A DNA stretch of 64,000 nucleotides from the NCBI GenBank assembly GCA_011800805.1, contig MPNW01000357.1:85471-149470 (forward strand). The letters are read 5' to 3'. A model generated the notes under the pieces. It ran no database searches and had not been told where the DNA came from. It saw only the letters and a program-made list of their open reading frames with translations. Below, in pieces: positions 50,701-61,045 of this stretch. Origin of the DNA: Hirudo medicinalis. Its lineage: Eukaryota > Annelida > Clitellata > Hirudinida > Hirudinidae. The translations under genes were made by a program, and so were the position numbers. Numbering within the stretch: position 1 is the first letter of the stretch; each line of letters begins with the position of its first letter.

Positions 50701-53700
50701 GCATCATCCACTCACACACCACAGACAAGAGCCAATTAAAAACATGGTTCCACCTACTTAGCAATAACAATCTTGTTATTGGCTGTATAACCTATGATGA
50801 CCTGCTTTCTCCTCCTGACGACAATGTCCGAGAGTGCCACACTGACGTTTTCGAGCCGAGCTCCGATTAAGCTAGCCGCAAACCTTACCATCCACCAGGC
50901 CTGACCCCATGCTGATATCCTGAACATCTCTATCAGGGATGATCTGAGGTCGCTATGTTTCTTATCGATGACGTAATCCTTGGTTCCAGGGTTCACAGAG
51001 CTCAGCCAATCAGGAGCATTCAACCAGTCGGGTGGGTACCAGTTGATTCCCCTACATAGTTTAAGAAAGATAACCATAATATTTTTTGTATTGTCATGCT
51101 GGAAATACTTATGGTAGAATTTACTTTTTAAGTTTTTTTTATATGATATTACTTCGAATGTGTAACTTCTTTAAAAATACTGAGCATTTGCGAGCCATTA
51201 CAAGAACGAAGGAGGCACGCTCAAGAATAATTCTTGATACGACTTACAGAATTACATTATAAGAAGGATGTTCTGGATGAAAGAGACTTTTTGCTGGAGC
51301 CAGATATCCAAAATCAACCAAGTTAACCCACATTGTACAACCCATTGAATCTAACATCCTTTATGGTAAAAAAGGAAAGCAAGTCAAGTCATCTGCAAAT
51401 AAAGCCCCAAGATCATGTTGATCCACGTCAAAGAATCAAATGATTGGAGGTTAAAAGTAGTTATAGCACCAGATGGAGCTTTCAAATTTATTTCTCCGTG
51501 CGAGGATTTAGTACGAGTTAAGCTTTATTGAGAGTATTTCCAAATAACTTGTGAAAACACTTGTGTTATTGTTCTTATTCGTAATTACATGGATTAAATC
51601 GGCAGTGGAAGCATCACCAACTCCTTATTGAATACCAATATTCAATTCCAAGTATTCCAAGATTGTTTTTTTTCTAGGTAGACTTGGAGGATGAAAATCT
51701 TCAGTTGGAATGTAATATTAAAGTTTACAGTTTAGTTAGTACTACTAAGTATATAAACACGAGAGGTTTCTTTTCAAAGTAGTTATAATTATTTACTTAT
51801 AATTCACAATTGTTTTGCCAGCTCCTTAATGTACGAATATGCCAGGATGATAAAAGTATAGGAAATTAATGGTTGTTTATTAGCCATCGTAATATTTATC
51901 AAAATAGAGATTAAACTTATGTAATAAAATATGATAATGCTGACGAAATCAGTGAAATATTTCCAACAAAGAATCTAGTGACTTCTGTAGGAACGCACAT
52001 TCCTATGCAGACGAATAAGTTGCATAGGGTGACACATTCAGTGGCAAACGTATAGTGGCGTGCGAGTTTAGGTGGTGGTTATATGCGGAACAATAATTTA
52101 ATTTGTTTTCTAATATTCAATGAAATAAACATTTTTGTCCGTCTTACTTCGTTAAAAAAAGTCGTTATGGAATAATTTCCGCAACACTTTCTATCCCTTG
52201 TCAAGGAGAATGTAAATCTGGAGTGTCACCTATAATTCTCATGAATAACTTTAATGACGATAACAAATACAATTTAAGTTCAATTACATGTTAAGAAGTT
52301 AAGGCTTTAATGCCAGAAATGAAATTTAGTTAAACATTCGACAGTTCCACTTCAGAAAAGTTACATAACATAACATAGATTAAAGGTGACTTATGAGGTC
52401 ACGCCTCAATGGTTATCGCCTCCTATAATGGCATTTACATGGCTTCGTGGTAGGGTGCAGCCTCATTTCAATATTTAATGAGAAGGAGGAAGATGCATGG
52501 ATGAGGCAAGTACAAATCTTGCTCTAGTTATATTTACTAAAGCTGTCCTACAAGCAATGGCAATTTAACAAAAAACTCAATCTGTGATTGGACTAATAAT
52601 AATTGAAATTATATGATAAATAAGCTTTACAAAATGTTTACATGGAAACTTGTAGTGGAATAATATTATACTTCGTTTTTCATCACGAACCCCAGACTCT
52701 GGTTCGGTAATGACTGCACCTTAGGAAAAGCTGAAAGAGACTTTTTCACAACTATGTGGACAGTCAGAACAGTCAATGCTGAGGTCTCTTAGGTAACGTT
52801 CACTGAGATGGATGATTACTAAGCGGTAGAGTACAGCTTCATTTTAATATTTAATGAGAAGAAGAAAGATGAATGGATGAATGTTATTCATATATAATTA
52901 CAAACAGAATTTTTCGAACACTTGGTTACAGATTGCCCTTGTAGCGGAATAATATTAAAATTCCTTACAATAGTTAAAGTTCTTTACAATTAGTGACCCT
53001 GTTAAAGAACTTTACACTTGGTGACCCCTAACAGCGCAACCTAAGGAAGAAATGGAAGACTTAATCAATGTAACAGACGAAGGCAACAGCACGAGCGAAC
53101 GCTATCATCATCACTCTACCGCCGTTTTTTGTCGCGAACCCCAGACTTTGGTTCGCTAATAGTGAAGCAATCATTCTAACACAGAGTTAAAGACCAAATG
53201 TAGAGGTATGTATCTTAATTTCTTAATATTCCGCCTTGGAGCTCCGACAGGGATCCTCAGAAGAGTATCCCCCACCTTCAAGCGTTTCTCCCCTACGATT
53301 CTCCTTACGTTTTCGGGGAAGGGGCGGGTTGCATCTGGTTACCGGCCAGACGTCCCTGTCGGTTTTTACCTTCCGGACCCACCTTTATCTTCGAGAGGTT
53401 CTCGCTGGCCTTCTTATGCCGATTATTACTGCCTGGCTTGGAGCGACTCTGAAAGCTCTCATTGGCTTCTTTATGTCGCTTACTGCACCGCTTGGAAGCT
53501 GGCAACTACGCGAGGCCTTCTTGTGTGTATCGCGTCCGCCTCAGTTGCCTACAGCGGCCATGAAATCTCTCGGTGGCTTCTTCACGCCGTATAATTAATA
53601 TATACAAACTGGGGCCTAAATCTTCTTTGTACCGGAAGTCGTGAGATAGAAATTTTTTAGGACTCGGCTACGAGCCTTTATACGACTCCATTTGTAGCCG

Positions 53701-56700
53701 ATAGTGATTTGCGAGCCCGCGGCCGGCCTATTTTCCTCGACAACACCACATCTCTCGGCCAAGGAGAAATACAGAGGTATGCTTATGTAGTGCAAAACCT
53801 GCCATTTCACATTTCTTAACAAGTCCAGATCTCATATATGGCATCTCAGACTCTGCACCTTACGATAAGCTGAAAGAGGCTCTTTTATAGTTATGCAGAC
53901 GATAAGAGCACTAAATGCTGAGGTTTCTTTTAGGCGACTTTTACTTAAATGGACGATTATAATCTTATAAGCCAGCTCCTGCGACATATGAGAACTCTAC
54001 TCGATTCTCACAAGAAGGATGACGAAATTCTCAGACAAATGCGGGTTGACAAGTTACCTCCGCATGTCAGATCTATGTTAGCATCATCAAAAGACAAACC
54101 ATTTGTCGACCAATCAGTCCTGGCGACCAAACACCGACCATCTCTTCGACAAGTGGTCGCAGCGACAACCGACCAGAATCTGTATTAATAAAGTACAAAT
54201 TTGATCGTGTCAAAATAATCTTTGTTTGGTTAGTTTTGCAAGGTTTTTGATGGCAACTTAAAGTGACGCCAACCAAAAGAAACTTAATAAAGGCTCCGAG
54301 TTGGGTTCTGCTGTCTAATTCTATGAATTCTCCAACGAAAAGCCACCAGAAACGTAACAAGGACCATCACATTCTTCGAGTTAAAAGTGGAATAACATTC
54401 ACATAACAAGATTGGAGGTCTTGGTTTGTTATTTAATCAATGCATGCATGAGTAATCAACTCGTCATTGCATTATAAACCTCGTTTGATTTCTCTTTTTG
54501 TTGTTCAATGGATACGATTGGTATTGGTATATGATAAATGCAGCACCGAGTTGCAATTCTAACTGTTGTGCAAAGGAACCAAACACTAGTCACTGGTTAC
54601 AGAGTACGAAAGTTTATTTACGAAAGCGAATGAACTAGTTTTTTGTGGCAGAGAAACAATGGGGATTCATTAATGCATTAATTAGTCATTTAACGAACCC
54701 ACTACATACTGCATAATATGCTTTTTGAGGTCTACATCTGCTGATTCGTCCGACCCATCTTGTCTTACAACTAAATAACAATATTCCCTCAAGTAGAAAA
54801 AAATAAAATAAGTAAATACATAAAATAAGAATTTAATATTTTTGATTAGAAGGGACGACAACGACAACGATCCAACTAACCTAAGATTGTAAAGTCTTTT
54901 AACAGTATAGGCTTTCTCCATGAAATTTGTCGAAGACTTGTACAATATGAGGAGTTTGACACACTCCTCTTCTGGTACATTCTGTCCATCAGGCACATCA
55001 GCTGGATACAAATACTGCTCTCAGAGAAGCACTTACGAGCCATTTATTACCTTGCTGCAAGGCTTTTATTAACTTGACCCTATCAACTTGAACATGCGCC
55101 ATAATTAAGTAAATCATATCAATGTAGTCGACATTGATTTGAGTGGCATAAAATACGAGGTAAGGCGAGATTATAACCTAACCAGTGGATGAAATAAAGC
55201 CTGCAATTTGCTCAGGCAACCAGTTGAGGTTCAACGATTTCCAGTTGGAAAGGATATCCTTGAGTCTCTCCATTGAGGGACTTGTTTGAAGATCCTTGGA
55301 ACCCACAATGCCTGAGAAACTCAGAGCCATTTTCAATTCTTCTGAGGGCTATCGACATTCATTCACCATCACAATGTCAATGTGTTTACCATGTTCAATA
55401 TTCATTAGTAATAGTTATCAGCATCACCCAATTTTCTTAAAAACTGGTAAGTAATACAAAGTTATATTCAGTAATTTAGTGCTCTATTTGCTTCATTTAG
55501 GTGGCAAATCCATTCCAAAGAATTTTCTCGGTTAACTTAATTGCAATTTTAACTAAGTTAATACATGGTTGTAATGTAACGTGTAACCTATCTTTGTACA
55601 CAAGTTATTAAAAATTAGCATTAACTATATAAAGCATTACAAAAAATACACTAATCAACTGACGGCCAACAACAGTCTGCTTCAGCAAACGCTTAAAAAA
55701 CAAACTAAAAACATAATTCACTTTGTTCCACACGTGGGCTTGGGTTGTGTTGGATCCTCTGAATCTAAATGAATCCATAAGCGAACCCCTAGAAACATTC
55801 GATTTTCTTTTGTTCTTCCAACTGCTACTACTATCAGTGTTTCCGTGGTAGTTGTACTCCGAGAGCATCGACATGGTATTCAGCAACTCCTTGGCTGTCA
55901 ACATTTACAAAACAAATACACGATTTATTGAAATTTTGATAAAGCTCCTTAAATCTTATAATGAATCCACGACATAACAAAGTGAAGTGATATAGTCTCA
56001 TTGAAAGTCATTAAAGCACAAATTTGAACTGTGGCATCAATTAAAAAAAAATGTTTATGAGAAAAAGTAGCATAATTAAACAACATTGTTCTAAAGAAGA
56101 TGAGACAGATCAAAGTGAACCAATATCTACCATCTGATTTATCGGAGAGCAACAAATTGAAGTTGAACGTGTAATACTGGTCAGTTGATCTTGAGAACCT
56201 GACCATCTTCACCCTGTACGAAAACATCACACCAATGAATTACTACTCAGTTATTCAGTCATCACATCACAGTTGCAACCTTATTCCATCTAACAACCCG
56301 CTCTTGATCTTTTTGAAGAGCTTGTCCATTTCCGGTGGAAGTGATGAGTTGACGCCTCATCATAAAAGAATATTTGTTGTAAAGGAAGGTGAAATCTTTC
56401 ACTATCTTCACCATAATCAGTGCAACTTTCTCACCTGTAAGGTGTGCTGTGATAGGTATGAAATAAAGAGGTGTTTTATTGAGAGTCCAGTTTTTCGACA
56501 GGAATTTCAGGTTGTTAACGGTGAGATCGCAGAACATTTGGAGGTCGTATCCAAGGTAACAGGACTGCTTTTCTAAGACCTGACATGAAAAGAATGAATG
56601 TTAAGTCCCATTAAAAGGATTCATTCGATGGAAGGAGTTATTACTCTTGGCATAAAGATGATGTTTTGTCTCATGAGCGTGTATATCTGAGAAGTATAGA

Positions 56701-59700
56701 AGACGTTGGACGAGCTGTAACTGGTCGGGGTCCTTGGTGGTAAATGTTTCGACTTATCCAGAGCTAGGAAAAGGTTTTCTTTTGAGTTGCACGCTGTCGA
56801 CATTTGAATATTACTTTTAATTAAATGCTTAACAATGATAAACATTTAAATCAACCATATTGGAGCCTTTACAATCCTGTTTATAAGCACTATAATTTAA
56901 TGAAATCCTGACTCCCAACCAACCCAGAGAAGTGAAGAAATGATGAAGGACATCGTCAGAGAAGACGCAGACATTCGATCCAAGATCAGAAATAAGCTGG
57001 CAGTCGACACCATTTTTCTTGAGCAATGTTTGGATCAACCTGTTCTCCACTAGAACAATCACTGCACAAATGGCGTCAATAAATTCATCTTTCTATTTAT
57101 AATCTGTCACAATAAATTCATACTGTATTTCAATCCGCTATATCACCACATCACATTATATTATTTTAATGCATTAAATTTCGTCATTGCCATGCCAATC
57201 ATTGTCCATCATCACCTTCACCACCACCATCCCCGTTAATACCTACCATGGATTTCTCCACCGCTGGAGAATTTTTCCTTAATTGGGCTAGACAGTTTGA
57301 GGGGGTCAATGTCCCTTGGTCGAAGATAGCCCTGAATGTTAAAAGCAAGAGCAATAATAATTGCATGATTAAATAAATAGTTATTCAATTACTAATCATA
57401 CTCACGAAAGAGATGAGACAGACGGTAATGAAAAGAGATGTGCAAGTGTAGAAAGTGAAGCTGCTGTCCGAGCCCGGACCTCGTCTTAACATCTGAACAT
57501 ATTGGGAGTCAGCAATTACTAATAACACATCAAGAAACAATACAATTATAATATAATTTAATAATTAATTCAATTATTATTAAAGGCAGGTAAATATTCA
57601 AATAAATTAAAAAGATATCAAAAGGCAAACACCTGATTAAATTCCTCGTGGGAAGAGCAAAAATGTTGGCTTACAAGAATCCTATACTCCTGAGCCTAAA
57701 TCAAAAACATATTCATACTTGAATTCGTAAATGCTTAACTAGATACATTTATGCGCTTGGAAAACTTATAACAACAAGAGGTATCAGATCCTCATTATTT
57801 CCTAGCAACGCAAAGGCGAGTGCTATAATTTAATGATAAATTATTCAACAATGACAATAAAGTCAATAATGATCATCAACAATGAATTTAATGAGGGTAT
57901 TAACATTAATGACAACAGCAGAATCTCTAAAATATACCTCTTCAAAGCGATCGTAAAAGAGCAATGAGAGACACAGGTAACAGTACACCTGCATTAGGTC
58001 TCTGCCAAAATACAATGTGTTTTCCTCCTTTTCTTTCAGTTGGTACTGTTATTCAAAGTCATTTGAAATAGTAAATATGGTGACAATACTACTGAGATAT
58101 GTAGTCCTAGTTTTACAAAACAATTCTGAAGAACCAGACAAATTATTTGAGATGACAAAGCTTTAATGCACGACTTCAAAAAAATTGGCAAACACTCCTT
58201 TCAATGCTTATTGTTATTAACGTTGCAATCAAACAGTTATAAATCATACATCAACAAAATTGTTCTAAGCACTACAACATTTTGTCAAGTTTTCTTAGTA
58301 GAGAAACAATGTATTCATGTAAATAATATAATATTATCTACGTTACATTTCACCTTGCCAATAAAAGCATTTAGAATTTCTTCTCGTCTTTCTGGATTGT
58401 GTATTGCGAGGATGGGATATGAAATAATCCCAGAAACGTTTGGATGCAACCACTACGAAGTGAATGAATTCATCTATTAGTACTCATTATGTTATTCATT
58501 ATTCATTGTTTATCATTTATTAGTCGCATTTCATTCAGTAATGCATAACTGTTAAGTGATCTTATTCAAACGCAGTGAACTTTTATAAGTAATTGTGAGA
58601 CTATTTCAAGGACCAACACATTCAAACGTTGTTTGGATTGCAATGTAAAATAAAGTATCAACATAGCAAAATATCAGAACCAAAATTAAATGTGGCTAAG
58701 AGATTATGCGTTTGTAAGTCATACAAACAGCTTTTAAAAAATGAGCAAATCAGACTAAAAACTGACCTTGAGAGATAAAACCTTGTTGATGAGATGTTTC
58801 AAGAGATGCTAAATGAACAATAGATCAAGAATGAAACAATGATTTAAGTAATTTCTCCATCTCATCCAATGAACAATTTCACATTCTTTCTTAGCTAATT
58901 CATGGGTTAAACAGAAAAAACGGCATCCTAAACCCATTATTTCAAAAATATTTTTTTATAAAAAACATTTACATAAAATACACCTTCAACTGGACAGCTT
59001 CGTATTGGAACACCTGAACACTGTAGAGACCAAACTGCTTTCCACTCATCAGCATGGAGGTGAAGGCATCAATGGCTGACTGCAAGTAACCTTCACTACT
59101 AGTAACGAGTTGCTACACTTAAATCCATCGTTAATATATCACTGACGTTCTCATGAGTTAAATCGTAAAAGTTGTTCAAGGTTAAATCATATTTTGCACT
59201 ATTTTTGACTGAAAGTCTCAACCACATGAGAGACATGAATATTATTCAGACAACCAGCATTAACCGATATTTCAAGGCTTTGTAAGAAAAAATATCTAAA
59301 GAAACCACTTCTAAAGATTTGTAAAAATATCATAAAAATACTGAATGCCTTGATCATAGCCACTGTCGAAATCTTCATTGTCGGATCTTCGAACTTGATT
59401 CTATTCTTGGCACTATCAACATCAGTGTCCTTAAGTAATCAGTTGATAGGTTAAATAATGGTCAAAGTAAATAATAGTTTAAAGACAAATAGTGAATCAT
59501 CATAGCATGAAAGTAAAAAGCAAAGATAATCCTCACTATCCTCAAGTAAACAGACTGCAAATACACGACTAAATTCTGAATCACACTGACATCTTCAGCT
59601 GTCTCCACAATCACTAAACCTGATTGGTCAAAGAAATTCACATAGAAAGTCAAAATTAGATATCTTCCGCATATTTATCATCTTGGGTTAACAGATCTAT

Positions 59701-60523
59701 TGCAACTAATCTTTTCAGATATGTACAAGTCATAATTCAGAAGCACAAACATTATGTTCTGACAATGTTGTACAACAATCAAACAAAATATTATTTAGAC
59801 CTCCAGCAGTCAACTGAACGACAGTCAACAGGAAAAAAGCCACAGATTCCATCTTGCTAGCCCCGTCTTCCGATTGGTTGATCTCAACTTGTTCAGATTC
59901 TTCAACTGGAAGACCAGTAGAGACATCGAGCCGCACCAAAGGATCAACTCCAGGAAAATGTTTATAATATGTCTCTTCTCTCTCGATCACTTGATGTCTG
60001 AAGCCTTGTAACATGGTCATCATGACTCTCTTCACAACCTTAATTGCCATTGAATTAAAAGCACCGGACCAATTAAGCTAACTGAATGTATGAAGCAACT
60101 GATTAAACCTTTTGAATTTCCAGGTGCGTCCTTCTCCCTGCTTTACTTAAAGCTAAAGAAAGACCCCAAAGCGACAGTGCGGCTGATACGTTGTCATAAA
60201 CACTTGCTACTCTGGAGTTTGGATGGATCGGAAGGAGACCAGTCTTTTCGTCCTATTAATAAGTTTAAATTGTTTGAAGTTGTTTCTAAAAATCTTTCAC
60301 AAGAGACGCTGCTTGAATTGAAATTAAATTGCTTTAATCAAAAGCTAAACTCCTCCCTCTGACAAATAAGTTTATTGCACACAATACTTACTCTGTTGAG
60401 TATTAGCATGTTAAGAGCCATTTCGTAAAGTTCATTCAACGACCTTTTCCCTGATCTATTTTTCCATCTCTTCCAAATTTTGAAAATCTTTACCCCCTTC
60501 AAGATAAACATGATGTGATACAT
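47795..60523 (-). CDS. Divergent phosphorylase kinase alpha/beta-like regulatory subunit
   Basis: Family role: PHK alpha/beta subunits regulate the kinase that activates glycogen phosphorylase. Exons 1-16: 60523-60392, 60252-60109, 60038-59801, 59619-59537, 59429-59342, 59075-58984, 58808-58767, 58452-58354, 58045-57938, 57695-57633, 57492-57406, 57331-57247, 57061-56924, 56763-56645, 56579-56435, 56355-56280. Exons 17-31: 56213-56131, 55894-55722, 55348-55183, 55086-55051, 55019-54881, 51051-50802 (or -50792), 50682-50604, 50476-50417, 50398-50347, 49638-49534, 49348-49311, 49036-48911, 48738-48685, 48405-48199, 48037-47795. About 1180 residues; PHKA is about 1235. Matches in order: TGLLP, LWGLSLAL, VVQLTAGGL, QNLV.YLQSVY, IISYPILAI, PRDIDPL, LKRRCLDG, GICWQFYDSAPTGEFGTM. 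The typical RDN, WERG, ECEWP and WGQ motifs are replaced, and there is no CaaX end. The exon 22/23 junction does not close in phase. Whether it assembles with PHK gamma is unknown. Confidence 0.8.
52710..52825 (+). pseudogene. Gypsy-type gag relic, short copy
   Basis: Same segment as at 53848-53962: GACTGCACCTTAGGAAAAGC corresponds to GACTCTGCACCTTACGATAAGC, followed by CTGAAAGAGACTTTTTCACA and CAATGCTGAGGTCTCTTAGG. In frame it reads KLKETFSQL...EQSMLRSL, like the KLKEAL...R..LL region of Ty3/Gypsy gag. It is truncated and has stops. Confidence 0.5.
53230..53780. other. GC-rich block of unknown origin, perhaps LTR-derived
   Basis: Distinctly GC-richer than its surroundings, with open frames on the plus strand that resemble no known protein. 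It lies between ACACTTGGTGACCCCTAACA (53005-53024, similar to primer-binding-site sequences of some LTR elements) and the gag relic at 53835. An LTR or leader of a decayed Gypsy element is the likeliest reading, but no matching second LTR was found. Confidence 0.35.
53835..54175 (+). pseudogene. Ty3/Gypsy-type gag relic
   Basis: Fragments read PYDKLKEALL, then, after stops and a frame change, SYKPAPATYE / SQLLRHMRTLLDS, ILRQMRVDKLPPHVRSMLAS and DQSVLATKHRPS. This order (YDKLKEAL ... SQLLR.M..L ... LR...L.RLPP.V...LA) is typical of Ty3/Gypsy gag capsids. Several stops make it inactive. It sits on the plus strand inside the PHK-like gene's large intron; no protease, RT or integrase follows. Confidence 0.65.
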
Positions 60524-60800
60524 AGCTAAAAATGTAGCGATGGCATTTAAGCCATAATGTTATGTACCCAATCATGACCGATTACGAAATTTCAAAAATT
60601 CAATTCTATCCATAAAAGAGAAAACATCTCAATCGTCCAATCAGGCTCGGTGCCATTTCATGCCTCAAAATTTTAAGAAGTTACTTTGTCTTTAGGCTTC
60701 GGTTTTGGATCGTCCGCGGCAAATTCTCTTACCGACAACATTTCTCAAGAAATGTGAAGATAATCAATTAATTATAGCACATATACAACATCTCTCAAAG
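60524..60800. promoter_or_regulatory. Putative bidirectional promoter region, PHK-like / small plus-strand ORF
   Basis: Lies between the divergent start codons at 60523 (minus) and 60801 (plus). It contains an ATTTCAAAAATTCAATTCTA stretch and GTCTTTAGGCTTCGG. No specific element is assigned. Confidence 0.3.
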
Positions 60801-61025
60801 ATGGATAAGTCTCGCGAACCCACCAACGACCACGGGGCCTTCAAATATCGAGCATCGACCACCCGGCCCGACGCTACTCCGCAAATGATTGCTCAAAGTC
60901 GTCTGCCCCTGAAGCGCGTATGCGGGTGCATGCAAATTTATTACGAAAATAATAGTGAAAAATTATATTTTTTAGCAAATAAATATTACAACGGCCAACT
61001 ATTTGATATAACTGTACATTTATAA
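60801..61025 (+). CDS. Small hypothetical protein, 74 aa (or first exon of a longer gene)
   Basis: Begins MDKSREPTNDHGAFKYR and continues TTRPDATPQMIAQSRLPLKR in GC-richer, codon-biased sequence, then becomes AT-rich (IYYENNSEKLYFLANKYY). AAGCGC|GTATGC after LPLKR could be a splice donor, in which case this is only exon 1. Alternatively it is intronless: AATAAA at 61035-61040 follows the stop closely. The reading frame is also open upstream to a Met at 60705. No family recognised. It is tail-to-tail with SLC34, whose stop is at 61046. Confidence 0.4.
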   Translation: MDKSREPTNDHGAFKYRASTTRPDATPQMIAQSRLPLKRVCGCMQIYYENNSEKLYFLANKYYNGQLFDITVHL

Positions 61026-61045
61026 GTATTTTACAATAAAAATCT

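Larger units (their letters stand above)
51120..54860. other. Large PHK-like intron filled with repeat debris
   Basis: The gap between exons 54881 and 51051 is by far the largest intron of the gene. It holds Gypsy-type gag relics (52710-52825, 53835-54175), a repeated GCGAACCCCAGACTxTGGTTCG block (52684, 53134) and GC-rich unidentified sequence at 53230-53780. A coding exon hidden here cannot be excluded. Confidence 0.55.

Noticed and set aside
53208..53598. Two overlapping long plus-strand ORFs in GC-rich sequence
   Set aside because: Both frames are open merely because GC-rich DNA has few stops; neither resembles a protein and the region is next to retroelement debris.
47795..60523. Identity as a WAVE/WASH-complex subunit (NCKAP1, CYFIP, WASHC4/5) or VPS35-like protein
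   Set aside because: Considered because of length and helical content, but motif order does not fit, while TGLLP, AGGL, IDPL and YDSAP..FGTM fit PHK alpha/beta in order.
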